From Rhizobium brockwellii (GTDB taxonomy: Bacteria; Pseudomonadota; Alphaproteobacteria; Rhizobiales; Rhizobiaceae): a stretch of DNA of 64,000 nt. This document shows positions 18,172 through 28,621 of the stretch, piece by piece (position 1 is the first letter of the stretch; every line of letters starts with the position of its first letter). The notes beneath the pieces were generated by a model, which was given only the letters and a program-made list of their open reading frames with translations, did no database searches and was not told the origin of the DNA. The DNA is taken from NCBI RefSeq assembly GCF_000769405.2, contig NZ_CP053440.1:496001-560000 (forward strand). The letters are read 5' to 3'. Made by a program: the position numbers and the translations under genes.

Positions 18172-21100
18172 CTATTTTCCAAACATCGCGATTTGGTCGG
18201 CATGGGTTGCGCCAGGCGTTTCGTCTCGTTCTAGAGGCAGGGTGAACAGAAACGCCGCCCCACGAGGGCCATTAGCGGTGGCCCACATCCGGCCCCCATG
18301 AGCCTCGATGATCGAACGGGAGATCGCCAGGCCCATACCCATGCCGCTGGATTTGGTGGTGTAGAAGGCCTCGAAAATGCAGTCCATACTTTGCGGGTCA
18401 AGGCCCGGACCCGAGTCGCGCACCCCGACGACCACGCCTCCCGAGGCTTCTGTCCCCGTGCTGATCAGCAACTCGCGCTCTTCCTCATTAAGGCCGTTCA
18501 TCGCCTCGATGGCGTTCATGATCAGGTTTAGGATCACCTGTTGCAGCTGGACGCGATCTCCTTCCACGGATGGGAGGCTCGTCGCGAATTGGGTCCGCAG
18601 CGTGACGCCTTGCCGGAGCACTTCATTGCCGGTCAAGGCAATCACGTGACGAATGGCCTCGTTGAGGTCGAATTGCCCCTTGCGAGGGGGTTCCTTCTTG
18701 ACCAAGGCACGAATCCGGCCAATGACATCGCCGGCTCGATTGGCGTTCTCGACAATCCGGTCGAGCGCCTGAGTGACCTCCTCCAGATTCGGCGGACGGG
18801 TAGCGAGCCAGCGCAAGGCCGCCTGGGCGTTGGTGAGAGACGCGGCGAGCGGCTGATTGACTTCATGGGCGATGGAGGCTGTGAGCTGCCCCATCGTGGC
18901 GACGCGGTTTACGTGGGCCAGTTGCACCAGCGCTTCGCGCAAGGCCTCCTCGCTCTCCCGTAACGCCTCTTCGGCCTGCCGGCGCTCCGTCAAATCGAGG
19001 ACGAAGGAGACACCTTCGTTCCTGCTTTCTTCTAAAAGAGCACCGCCCATCAGCACGGGCAGACGGCTGCCGTCTTTCCGAAAGTACTCCTTTTCGAACG
19101 GTTGGACCGACCCGATCGTCTTCAACTCCGCGACGTTCCGAGCATCGCGGTCGCGCCATTCGGCCGGCGTCAGGTCCGTCCAGCATAGCCGACCCGAGGC
19201 AAGATCCTCTTGGTCGTATCCCACCATGCGGAGGAACGCGTCGTTGGCCTCAAGGATGCGACCTTCGATATCCCAGATGACGATCCCGATGATGTTGGCA
19301 TTGACGAGGCGACTGATCTTGGCTTCGCGTTCATCGAGATCGCGGTACAGCCGGGTATTTTCCAGTGAGATCGCTGCCTGAGAGGCGAGCAGCTTCAGCA
19401 CTACGATCCGGGTCGGCGCGAAGACCCGAGGGGCGAGGTTGTTCTCAAGATAGAGTACCCCGGCAAGTTGGCCCTGATTGAGCAACGGAACACAGAGAAT
19501 GGAACGAGCACGGTGGTGACAAATGTAAGGGTCCGCGGAGAATGGATTCTGAACCATGGCGTCGTCGAGTACGACGCTTTCGTTTGTGCGCAAGACATAA
19601 TGAAGGAGCGATTGCGGCAGGGTTGTCCCCGTCACGATCTCGTCACGCATCCGCACGACGACCGTTTCACCGCCCGTCGTGGCCTCCGCGGTGATCCGTG
19701 ACTCACCGCCACGCGGCAGGATCAACAAGCCGCGCTCGGCACCTGCCTGCTCAACGGCTGTGCGCAAGACCGTGTCGATCAGCTTTTGAAGAACAATCTC
19801 GCCCGACACGGCTTGCGAGATTTTAATAACGGTCGCGAGATCGAGTTGCTCGACCGGTGCACCAATGGTGCTTGTTGGAGCGGCAGCACGTTCTTCCCCT
19901 CTCAGGTCGGGATAGAGTTGGTCGAGTTGCCGTACCTTGCCGTCGGCACCCCAGCGCAGATAGCAGCCACGCGCGTTGCGGAGATAAAGACGAGTGAAGT
20001 CCTCGAAGCCTCCTCGCGCATAAAAGCGGGCGGCGAGTTCATATGCGAGGGCTTCATGATGAACGAAGCCGTTTGCGCGCGCCGAGCGGATAGCTTGTTC
20101 GTAAAGGCGCGCCGCGTCTATTTCGCGGCCTTCAAGGCGTGCTATCTCGGCGCCGACCAGCCCGGCTCGGTTCTCGAAGTTCTCCGGGCAGTTCTTCGCG
20201 TAGATTTCAAGCTGTCGGTGGTGGGCGAGCAGAGCCTCCGTATGCCAGGCCCGCTGGTCAGCTGCGGCAGAGTCGCAGCATGCGGCGCGCGCCAAGGCGC
20301 CGTAGAAATGATGCTCCGGCGTTTCTTCGAAATGCGACACCGATGTCCATGGCAGCCTCTGCGCCCGCAATGACGCATCGACGGCCGCATCATATTCACC
20401 GGCAAAGAACCGCGCCTGCAGTTTTCTGACGAAGTAGCAGGTTTCCGCAAGATTAGGATTTTCGGAAAACCGGCGTTCGATCTCACCTTCGTCAAATCCG
20501 TCGTCGTCAAAGGAGCCAAATTTCCGTGTTAACCCGCGCAGTGTCCGGACGAGTCCGAGCTGCGCGCTGGCGAGGTCTTCAACGAACTGGAACCGCACCT
20601 CGCGCGCGAACGCGAGGCCAATCTCTGCTTGGCGTTGCACTTCGATAAGCGGATCGCCAGTTGCCAGCAGGTTCGAGTTCAAACTGACATGGCTGTATCC
20701 GGCGAACGTGAGGTCGCCGCTCTGGTTGGCGATGTCAAGCGCGCGCCGCAAGATGGCGCGGCCGGTTCGGACATGTCTCGTCCACGGTATGACGTGAGCC
20801 CCGAAGTCTTTGTAAGTCCTGGCCTGAAAACGCTTCAGGTCGTGCTTTTCGACGAGATGGCAGCCTAGCTGACCGAACCGAAATCCGGCCTCATAGTCGC
20901 CGAAGCGCGGCCCGGCAATATAGCCAAGCGACACATAATGGTAGCAGGAGCCGTCGCTGTTACCCCGCTCTAGGCTCAGGTTCACAGCTAGGCAGATTGC
21001 CATGCAGGCCAGATTCGCATCCGTATGCCATACCGCCCCCACGAGCCGCGTGAGAATATCCAGCGTCGCGGAGGATGCTGGGTCGCTCATCAACGGCAGA

Positions 21101-23709
21101 TCAATGAGCTCCTCGATGGCGTGGCTCCCGAGCCCCGACCAAATCCGGTCATATTCTCGCTGCACCTCCTCGTCGGCCGGATGCGGCGACCAGTCAATGG
21201 CGAGATGCTGCCTGAGGTAGTCGAGACCGACCGCGGCGGATCGATTGGTCTGACCGAGCGCCGCATAGAGATCGATGCGCAGGCCGGCGACAGCAGCCTG
21301 GTCGTCGGAGCAGAGAGCACGATTGGAAAGCTGAGCCAGCCGCTCCTCCGCGTCCGGGAGCGCGCCCAGGTGGAACTCGCATTCGGCTCGGTTCAGCTCA
21401 AGCGCGAAGGTCAGATGGGGCCGGCGCTCCCAGGCGTCTTTGGGCAGCAGCTTCCTGCCGGCGACAAAATAGTTGAGCGCCGAGGCGTATGCCGTCGACG
21501 CCTCGGCGCGCTTGCCAGCCAGCAGATTGAACTCGGCCAGTTGCTCGCGCTCCTCGGTTGACGTGATCAGTGCGGCTCCCCGATTGAGCTGGCTGACAAT
21601 CTCGAAAACATAATCGTCAATCAGCCCCGGCGCGGTGTTCGCCGCAAGCAGTCTCCCTATGCGGAGGTGCAACTCACCGCGTCGCTCCTCCGGGATCAGC
21701 GAATAGGCGGCCTCCTGAACGCGATCGTGGACGAACCGGTAGGCATCCGGCAGCCGCTCGAGCAACTCATGAGCGACGGCGGGCCATAAGGCCCCGGCGA
21801 CTTGCTCCTCCGGGATCCCGAGGACGAGTGAAAGCATCGTGGTATCAGCGATGTTTCCAAGACAGGCGAACTGCTGCAACGCCTCCCGCGTTTCGAGTGG
21901 CTGGCGCGCGAGCTTGCCGACCATGAGGTGCACAACGTTGTCGGTGTATCCCTTGGCGTGAATGCGCTCGAGATCCCAGGACCAGCATGCCGCGTCATGA
22001 TTGAAGGTGAGCATTCCCTCTTCGGCGAGCGAAAATAGAAACTGACGGACGAAGAACGGATTGCCGCCAGTCTTGTCGTGCATCATTTGCACGAGCGGGT
22101 CTGCACGGTCGGGCTGACAGTAGAGCGCATCCGCGATCAAGTGCTGGAGATAGCCTTTGGTAAGCGGCGCAAGCGTGATCTCCGCGACCTTGCCGCCGGC
22201 GCTTTTGATCGCGTGAAGTTTCCGCATCAGCGGATGGGCGGCGGTTACTTCGTTGTCGCGATAGGCACCAACCAACATCAGGTGTTGCAGATCCGGCCGG
22301 GTCAAGAGATCTTCCAGCAGATCGAGCGTCGCTGTGTCAAGCCACTGCAGGTCATCCAGGAACAGTGCCAGCGGATGCTCCGGCTGGGCGAAGACAGCAA
22401 TGAACCGCCGGAATACGAGCTCAAATCGCCGTTGTGCCTCCGATGGCGGAAGGTCCGCCACCGGAGGCTGGTCGCCGATGATGAGCTTCAGTTCGGGGAC
22501 GAGATCGACCATCAGCCGTCCGTTCGGTCCCAGAGTCTCTATCAGCGTCTCGCGCCAGGGTGCCAGATCGGCGTCGCTCTTCGCGAGAAGTAACCGGATA
22601 AGGCTTTGGAACGCCTGTGCCAGGGTCGCATACGGAATGTCGCGTTTGTACTGATCGAACTTGCCGGACGCGAACAGGCCGCGCGGCGGCACCAGAACTT
22701 TGTGGAGTTCATTGACCACCGCTGACTTGCCGATGCCGGAATAGCCAGAAACCAACACCAACTCCGGCGCCCCGCTCGACACCACGCGTTCGAAGGCAGT
22801 GAGCAAGGTCTCGACCTCGTCGTCCCGCCCGTAGAGCTTCTCGGGAATCAGCAGGCGGTCCGGGATATCGCGTTCGCCGAGCGCGAATGCGTCAATCCGG
22901 CACTGCATTTCCCATTGGCTGAGACAACGGCTCAGATCGTGCTCGACGCCGCCTGCCGTCTGGTATCGTTCTTCGGCCGTCTTAGCGAGCAGCTTCATGA
23001 CGATGGCCGAGACCGCCGGTGAAACATTCACCACCCTCTCGTTGGGCGGTGTCGGCTGCCGTGCGACGTGGCAATGCACCCATTCCATCGGATCGGAGGC
23101 GGAAAAGGGCAGGCTCCCGGTAAGCATTTCGTAGAGCGTCACGCCGAGCGCATAAAGGTCGCTGCGGGAATCGATCGAGCGGTTCATGCGCCCGGTCTGT
23201 TCGGGTGCCATGTAGGCAAGCGTTCCGGCGACCACTTCGGGCGGCTCGAGGGCCTGCCGCTCGCGGGAGAGGCGCGAGGCGATCCCGAAGCCGGTTAGCC
23301 GCACCTCAACGCCCGTGCCCGTTACCAGGATATTGGCGGGTTTGATGTCCTTGTGGACGAGACCGCGCTGGTGGACCTTGCCGAGCGCAGCGGCGATGCC
23401 GATCGCGAGGCGCAAGAAAAGCTCCGTTTCCATTGCCGTTCCGAGCCTCCGGGCGAGCGGCTCGCTGCCCGGGTCTTCGAGCACCAGCATGGTCCGACCG
23501 CCTTCGCGCACCAACTCAAGCGGTCGCACCGCCCATGCACCATCAAGTTCGTCCTTCAATCCATATTCATGGTCGAGGCGGCCGAAGCTTGAAGGTGTCG
23601 GGTACTCGAGGGCCGAAAGGACGACCAGCACCGGGTTCCACTGGCCGTCGGTGCCCCGGCGCCATTCCCGGTGGAACACGCGATCACCGTCCTCCCAAAG
23701 AACCTCCAA
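18172..23709 (-). CDS. Trifunctional Ser/Thr kinase-like / AAA ATPase / GAF-PAS sensor histidine kinase
   Basis: 1845 residues. Order: protein-kinase-like domain (about 1-270), AAA/ORC-like ATPase (about 290-560, Walker A GYSGIGKS at 322-329, Walker B LALFLDD at 447-453), a long helical TPR-like region (about 560-1270), GAF (about 1290-1440), PAS (about 1455-1580) and a FixL-like histidine kinase (His1615 in AHEVNQPLAA, N box NLIMNAIEAM, DSGPGL, MGMGLAIS). In the kinase domain HKDIKPAN (119-126) and APE (168-170) are kept, but DFG is GFG (140-142) and no glycine loop or VAIK lysine is evident, so this domain may be a pseudokinase. It starts with TTG at 23709. A FixJ-type regulator gene lies upstream on the same strand and is the likely partner. 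Cytoplasmic; the signal is unknown. Confidence 0.93.
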   Translation of the reverse strand: MEVLWEDGDRVFHREWRRGTDGQWNPVLVVLSALEYPTPSSFGRLDHEYGLKDELDGAWAVRPLELVREGGRTMLVLEDPGSEPLARRLGTAMETELFLRLAIGIAAALGKVHQRGLVHKDIKPANILVTGTGVEVRLTGFGIASRLSRERQALEPPEVVAGTLAYMAPEQTGRMNRSIDSRSDLYALGVTLYEMLTGSLPFSASDPMEWVHCHVARQPTPPNERVVNVSPAVSAIVMKLLAKTAEERYQTAGGVEHDLSRCLSQWEMQCRIDAFALGERDIPDRLLIPEKLYGRDDEVETLLTAFERVVSSGAPELVLVSGYSGIGKSAVVNELHKVLVPPRGLFASGKFDQYKRDIPYATLAQAFQSLIRLLLAKSDADLAPWRETLIETLGPNGRLMVDLVPELKLIIGDQPPVADLPPSEAQRRFELVFRRFIAVFAQPEHPLALFLDDLQWLDTATLDLLEDLLTRPDLQHLMLVGAYRDNEVTAAHPLMRKLHAIKSAGGKVAEITLAPLTKGYLQHLIADALYCQPDRADPLVQMMHDKTGGNPFFVRQFLFSLAEEGMLTFNHDAACWSWDLERIHAKGYTDNVVHLMVGKLARQPLETREALQQFACLGNIADTTMLSLVLGIPEEQVAGALWPAVAHELLERLPDAYRFVHDRVQEAAYSLIPEERRGELHLRIGRLLAANTAPGLIDDYVFEIVSQLNRGAALITSTEEREQLAEFNLLAGKRAEASTAYASALNYFVAGRKLLPKDAWERRPHLTFALELNRAECEFHLGALPDAEERLAQLSNRALCSDDQAAVAGLRIDLYAALGQTNRSAAVGLDYLRQHLAIDWSPHPADEEVQREYDRIWSGLGSHAIEELIDLPLMSDPASSATLDILTRLVGAVWHTDANLACMAICLAVNLSLERGNSDGSCYHYVSLGYIAGPRFGDYEAGFRFGQLGCHLVEKHDLKRFQARTYKDFGAHVIPWTRHVRTGRAILRRALDIANQSGDLTFAGYSHVSLNSNLLATGDPLIEVQRQAEIGLAFAREVRFQFVEDLASAQLGLVRTLRGLTRKFGSFDDDGFDEGEIERRFSENPNLAETCYFVRKLQARFFAGEYDAAVDASLRAQRLPWTSVSHFEETPEHHFYGALARAACCDSAAADQRAWHTEALLAHHRQLEIYAKNCPENFENRAGLVGAEIARLEGREIDAARLYEQAIRSARANGFVHHEALAYELAARFYARGGFEDFTRLYLRNARGCYLRWGADGKVRQLDQLYPDLRGEERAAAPTSTIGAPVEQLDLATVIKISQAVSGEIVLQKLIDTVLRTAVEQAGAERGLLILPRGGESRITAEATTGGETVVVRMRDEIVTGTTLPQSLLHYVLRTNESVVLDDAMVQNPFSADPYICHHRARSILCVPLLNQGQLAGVLYLENNLAPRVFAPTRIVVLKLLASQAAISLENTRLYRDLDEREAKISRLVNANIIGIVIWDIEGRILEANDAFLRMVGYDQEDLASGRLCWTDLTPAEWRDRDARNVAELKTIGSVQPFEKEYFRKDGSRLPVLMGGALLEESRNEGVSFVLDLTERRQAEEALRESEEALREALVQLAHVNRVATMGQLTASIAHEVNQPLAASLTNAQAALRWLATRPPNLEEVTQALDRIVENANRAGDVIGRIRALVKKEPPRKGQFDLNEAIRHVIALTGNEVLRQGVTLRTQFATSLPSVEGDRVQLQQVILNLIMNAIEAMNGLNEEERELLISTGTEASGGVVVGVRDSGPGLDPQSMDCIFEAFYTTKSSGMGMGLAISRSIIEAHGGRMWATANGPRGAAFLFTLPLERDETPGATHADQIAMFGK

Positions 23710-24305
23710 ACTCCCATCTCCACCAACGCCGAAGAAAAAACATGTGCCTGCTTGCCGACTTCGTCATCTCGAGTGTCGCATCTGGCACCTTCACTTTCGT
23801 TCGGAGATCCTTCAGTCAAATTAGCCAGGGTGAGCATATATGACAAACCGCGACCACTCCCCCACCTTCTTACCACATCTCGCCTGGTCGTCCCAACAAC
23901 GAGCGGCCATCGCCGGCCCGTTCGATACGTGGTCCACCTATACGAAGGACCGCCCAGCGGCTGCTGGGCGGTCGGGCGGGTCGGGGACCCGCAGAGCTCC
24001 GGATGGAGGGAGCGCCGAAGCTTGGTGGTAGCAACGGGGGGATTCGCCACCTATCTCCCGAGGCAACGAATAGACTCTAGCGATAGACGGGACGATGGGA
24101 AATTATACCGTGGTTTCGTCTTTGCGATACTTTCGAATACCCATCGGCGAACTTCTGCCCGGCGAGTCATGTCGGCGAAGTCATCCTAGGCCCCGATAAT
24201 GACGGGGGCGATGGTCTAAGCTACTCCACCGCGCGCATGGTCGCGCCGTCAGTTGCGAACCGTTGCCGGTGTTGGAGTCGAAAGTGTCTTGCCGGGACCG
24301 AGGCC
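23710..24305. other. Intergenic region upstream of the large kinase gene
   Basis: No supportable gene. It lies between the terminator of the FixJ-like regulator gene and the kinase start on the same strand, so it should contain the kinase promoter. A very strong hairpin lies at 23948-23973. Confidence 0.4.
23948..23973. repeat. Perfect 11-bp inverted repeat with 4-base loop
   Basis: GACCGCCCAGC, loop GGCT, GCTGGGCGGTC. There is no T-run on either side, so it is not a standard intrinsic terminator. It lies about 240 bases upstream of the kinase start. Confidence 0.6.
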
Positions 24306-24335
24306 AAAAAGAAAGCCTCCCGCGGGGTGGGAGGC
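24306..24335 (-). terminator. Rho-independent terminator downstream of the FixJ-like regulator
   Basis: On the complement a GCCTCCC / GGGAGGC stem with a seven-base loop is followed by TTTCTTTTT. It is about 150 bases past the stop of the regulator gene and separates it from the large kinase gene. Confidence 0.7.
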
Positions 24336-24486
24336 CAAGGCGGGCCGATCGGTGGCGATCCGGCCTCTGGGAGGAGGGGGGAAAGGAACGCGCACCATAC
24401 GGCAGGGCTCCCGCCGGGGCTATTGGCCACCAGGAAGGATCGATTACCAATGCGGAGGGGGTGACCTATACCAGCGGCCAAGACCT

Positions 24487-25125
24487 TTATAACTGCGTTT
24501 GCGGCTTTCCCGGAGCGAGCATCAGCTTATCGGCCATACGCGCGAGTTCGGGCAGGGATCTGGTGCCCATCTTCTGCATGACCTGGCTGCGGTGAACCTT
24601 CACGGTAATCTCGCTCACGCCTAGATCGCCGGCAATTTGCTTGTTGGGCCTTCCGGTTACCACCAATGCCATCACCTCGCGCTCCCGCGGCGTCAGGCTA
24701 TCGAAACGCGCTCGCACCGTCGCCAATGCCTTTTCATTTTCAAGCCAGGCGCGGTCGCGCGCCAGGCCGACGTGAACGGCGTCGAGCAGATCCTGGTCTC
24801 GGAACGGTTTCGTCAGGAACTCGACCGCGCCCCCTTTCATCGCCTTGACAGACATGGGAATGTCGCCGTGCCCGGTGATGAAGACGATCGGCAGCTGAAT
24901 ATTTTCCCGCGACAGCTCGAGCTGAAAATCAAGGCCGCTTTGTCCCGGAAGCCGGACATCGAGCACGAGACAGGTGGGTCCGTTGGGTCGCCCAGACCTG
25001 AGGAAGTCGCCCACCGAAGCGAGGAGATTGACGGCAAAGCCGACGGAACGCAGCAGACTGCCAAGCGCCTCGCGGATTTCCGGGTCATCATCGATGACAA
25101 TGATGGTCGCTGGCGCCTCGGTCAA
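24487..25125 (-). CDS. FixJ/NarL-type two-component response regulator
   Basis: 212 residues: a receiver domain (IIVIDDDPEIREALGSLL, phospho-acceptor Asp in LVLDVRLPGQSG, conserved TGHGD and LTKPF) and a LuxR-type DNA-binding domain (LTPREREVMALVVTGRPNKQ, then GVSEITVKVHRSQVMQKMG). It starts with TTG at 25125, with GAGGG upstream. This is the classical FixJ/TodT-like output protein for the FixL-like kinase module encoded downstream on the same strand. Target genes are unknown; no fix genes are in the window. Confidence 0.93.
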   Translation of the reverse strand: MTEAPATIIVIDDDPEIREALGSLLRSVGFAVNLLASVGDFLRSGRPNGPTCLVLDVRLPGQSGLDFQLELSRENIQLPIVFITGHGDIPMSVKAMKGGAVEFLTKPFRDQDLLDAVHVGLARDRAWLENEKALATVRARFDSLTPREREVMALVVTGRPNKQIAGDLGVSEITVKVHRSQVMQKMGTRSLPELARMADKLMLAPGKPQTQL

Positions 25126-25702
25126 TCGTCAGAGCCCTCAAGGTGAATCGACGTCTTGAGATATATACTATCCACCCCCACTGCAGCAGCAGCGGGCGAA
25201 GCCCAACCAGCAGAGCGCCAGTCATGCGATGAGAACACTCCTCCTCTCTCCTTCGCTAGTGCCGAAACGGATTTCGTCGCACAACAGAATGCGCGATAAT
25301 TACCTCGGCCACAAGGCTAGATGCGGGCGGTCCCCAAAAGCGCCTGCGCGTCCTGGAGTCTGCCGTGGCGCGCCGATGCGCCACATGGCTGCGTCCACCG
25401 TCAAAAGGGGACGCGTGCTGCAAGTATCGGGCGGCGCGAGGCAGGCAAACCTTAAGGACCTGCGACGCTGTGCCGAATGATCGAGCATACATCGCGACGA
25501 TCGAAAGAATTCCTTCGCCGGAGTATCGCAATCGGGACACGGGCACTTTTTGGGCGGATGCCCCGCTCGTTGCCGCAAGTCTTCTCTATACGATCGTATA
25601 GCTTGCGCCGCCTTTGTCGCCGTTCAATACTAAATCCATGCTGTCGAGCGCGCCACGACGCTAATTCGGGATGATGCTGATCGGCGAAATTGGGAGGCGG
25701 CA
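25126..25702. promoter_or_regulatory. Divergent intergenic region between two response regulator genes
   Basis: About 580 bases without a supportable gene, containing the promoters for the FixJ-like gene (left) and the lone receiver gene (right), and a perfect 16-bp palindrome at 25586-25601. Confidence 0.45.
25586..25601. promoter_or_regulatory. Perfect 16-bp palindrome, operator candidate
   Basis: CTATACGATCGTATAG reads identically on both strands. It lies 102 bases before the GTG start of the lone receiver gene. A dimeric regulator such as the neighbouring LuxR-type regulator could bind it; that link is inference. Confidence 0.55.
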
Positions 25703-26098
25703 GTGCCAACCAAGAGACCTCTGATTGCGATCGTCGACGACGACGAGTCGATGCGGGAGGCTATCAAGGGGCTCATGAGGTCGATGGGATTTGATGCCGA
25801 GACCTTTTCATCCGCGGATGACTTCTTGAGATTCCCTCATATCCGCCGCACGGCCTGCCTCGTGACGGACGTCAATATGCCGGGAATGAGCGGGCTCGAT
25901 CTGCACCGCCGGCTGGTCGCGCTGGGCAAGAGCATTCCGACTGTTCTGGTCACCGCCTTTCCGGAAAAGAATGTGCGCGCGTCTGCATTGGGCCCAGACA
26001 TCGTCGGCTGCCTGACAAAACCGTTTGGCCAACAGATTTTGCTTGATTGCATCCGTTCTGCGCTGGCTCTCAATAGCGAAGGCGAGAGCGGTTCGTGA
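25703..26098 (+). CDS. Single-domain response regulator (FixJ-type receiver)
   Basis: 131 residues comprising only a receiver: IAIVDDDESMREAIKGLMRS, phospho-acceptor Asp in LVTDVNMPGMSGLD, VLVTAFPEKN, CLTKPF. There is no output domain. GTG start at 25703 with GGGAGG upstream. It is divergent from the FixJ-like regulator, and may compete for phosphate from, or act as a phosphate sink for, the large kinase system next door. Intact. Confidence 0.92.
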   Translation: MPTKRPLIAIVDDDESMREAIKGLMRSMGFDAETFSSADDFLRFPHIRRTACLVTDVNMPGMSGLDLHRRLVALGKSIPTVLVTAFPEKNVRASALGPDIVGCLTKPFGQQILLDCIRSALALNSEGESGS

Positions 26099-26582
26099 GG
26101 TCGCAAAAGCCACGGAATCTCACATCAAACGGCTTCGACCAACGCCCGACCTCTGCGCTTCGATCCGCCGCGGCAGGTCAAGGAACTTGAGCGAGGGGCG
26201 CCGCCACTGGCAGGCGCGGGAACGCCGGTGATCGGAGCGCATGCAATCTAGAGCCACCCACCTGCTGGCGGGAATGCTGGCGGCCGAGAAGATCGCTGCG
26301 GTGATTTTATCAGGCAGCATCTGGAAGATAGTCTTGTGCGACCTGCAACCGGCCGAAGGCGACGTTTTCAGTCGGGGACGGCCTCATTGAAGCCTTGACC
26401 GAAGAAGGCCGGATGAGGCCTATTTGATCCCAGCACCGCTGCTTAATGCGGCTTACCCAATGGCGGAGTTCCACTTGTAAGTTAGGAAATCCTATCCACT
26501 CAAGCCGCGCCTCCATGTTTACGAAGTCGTCAACAAGGATCCAGCAAGCCACTTTTAATAGGGCCAACACAGAAAGAAACCC
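26099..26582. other. No supportable gene
   Basis: About 480 bases with only short frames lacking recognisable products. It precedes a secreted hypothetical protein and should contain its promoter. Confidence 0.35.
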
Positions 26583-27101
26583 GTGGCACTCAAATTGAAA
26601 GCCGGAATCATGTTGATTGTGGCAATTGCCGCAGCCTGTCAGGCGCGCGCCGAAGATAGTCTCCTGGTCCATGCTTTGACCTGCGAACTGCCCTCTGGGG
26701 AGGTGAAGAACTTGCCGGCAGACCTTGAGGCTTCCGTGCCCGGCTTTGCTGCGCCAAAGAAAGAATTCGCCTTGCCTTCCATGGATCTCTACAGCCTGGA
26801 AAAGCCAATTTCGGCTCTTGGCTATACGAGCTCAGAGGTCTTGATACAGCCGGGGCGCATATTACTTGCGATTTCTGGCACCAACTTGGACGCTGTGATC
26901 AAATCGCAAGAATTGACGGTAGCCGATATGGATATCTTACCTGCGCTGAAACAGGTCGGCCTAAATACAGCGATCGTTGCGTTTCGGAGCGGCCAGGAAG
27001 ACTTAGCATCGAAGGTACTATTAGGCTGCGAATATCAGATGCCTGAGGCTGCCTGGCCCATCGGCGGATCGGTCGATGATGTCATGAAGTTGGCCCAATA
27101 A
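26583..27101 (+). CDS. Secreted hypothetical protein
   Basis: 172 residues from GTG at 26583, with a Sec-type signal peptide (MALKLKAGIMLIVAIAAACQ, cleavage near ARA-EDS). The mature part has two cysteines (LTCELPSG, LGCEYQM) that could form a disulfide, so it is probably periplasmic. No family recognised and no coupled neighbours. An internal ATG at 26610 would give a shorter signal with no lysines, so the GTG is preferred although its ribosome site is weak. Confidence 0.65.
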   Translation: MALKLKAGIMLIVAIAAACQARAEDSLLVHALTCELPSGEVKNLPADLEASVPGFAAPKKEFALPSMDLYSLEKPISALGYTSSEVLIQPGRILLAISGTNLDAVIKSQELTVADMDILPALKQVGLNTAIVAFRSGQEDLASKVLLGCEYQMPEAAWPIGGSVDDVMKLAQ

Positions 27102-27349
27102 CCTATCGAGCCTGAGGATGCTGCGCTCATTGCCGCTACCGTGATTTGATCTAAAGCTGGCGCAAAAAACGCGCCTCAGAAGCGGCTGGTTGCCCTCCTG
27201 CTGGATTGCTCGCGTGGCTGAAGTTAGCCAATCTTGTTTGCGGGTCACTGATCACTCCGTTGACCCGAGAGTTCCATAAATCATTTTATCTCACGGAGTC
27301 GAAATAGTGGGTCCGGCGTTCTGATCGTTTCAAGAGCCGAGAATGAACG
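27102..27349. other. Intergenic region before the toxin-antitoxin promoter
   Basis: No gene seen. It leads into the inverted-repeat operator at 27350. Confidence 0.35.
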
Positions 27350-27407
27350 CGTAAAGACATCATCTTTACGAACCTGCCTTGTAAAGATGATGTCTTTACG
27401 CTATATG
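27350..27407. promoter_or_regulatory. Double palindromic operator and promoter of the toxin-antitoxin operon
   Basis: Two 20-base arms (27350-27369 and 27381-27400) form a perfect inverted repeat around an 11-base spacer. Each arm is itself a palindrome of the form GTAAAGA-N5-TCTTTAC. The right-hand copy fills the spacer of a promoter with TTGTAA (27379-27384) and TATATG (27402-27407) 17 bp apart. This is the arrangement expected for cooperative autorepression by a ribbon-helix-helix antitoxin. Confidence 0.8.
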
Positions 27408-27430
27408 GTCCTTCTAGACAGGAGCTTCCC

Positions 27431-28221
<791 letters not shown>

Positions 28222-28621
28222 CCAAGCTGATCGCTAAATCGCTGAAACCAAATCATGAACTTCGGCGCAAGAAATGAGGTGCCGAGAGTTCCGATCCGTT
28301 CAAAGGGTCCAAGCACCTAGCTCCCAGGCCGCGTAGGCTGCCAGATCGTATAGCGGAAAAGGCATTGATGGTTCGGTGCTAGGCCGTGTTATTGCCGCCT
28401 CAATCGAAGGCGTCGGGTAGAGGCGGTGATCGCGAATGCGTTCAGATGCTTCCTACGCTTGTTATGTGGTCGAGATACACAGGCCGCACCGAGGGCGCTG
28501 TGGTCTACCGGCGGACGGTCCGCATCGCGCGCGCCCCTCCAATGACGTCTGGCCGCAATGGCCAAGTCGTCGGCGCTCGGAACTTTAGCGGCGATGCTCC
28601 GTTACCGGCGGCTAGCAGCAG
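28222..28621. other. 400 bp without a supportable gene
   Basis: Short frames only. It should contain the promoter of the MFS/ArsB-like pair; no convincing element was identified. Confidence 0.35.
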
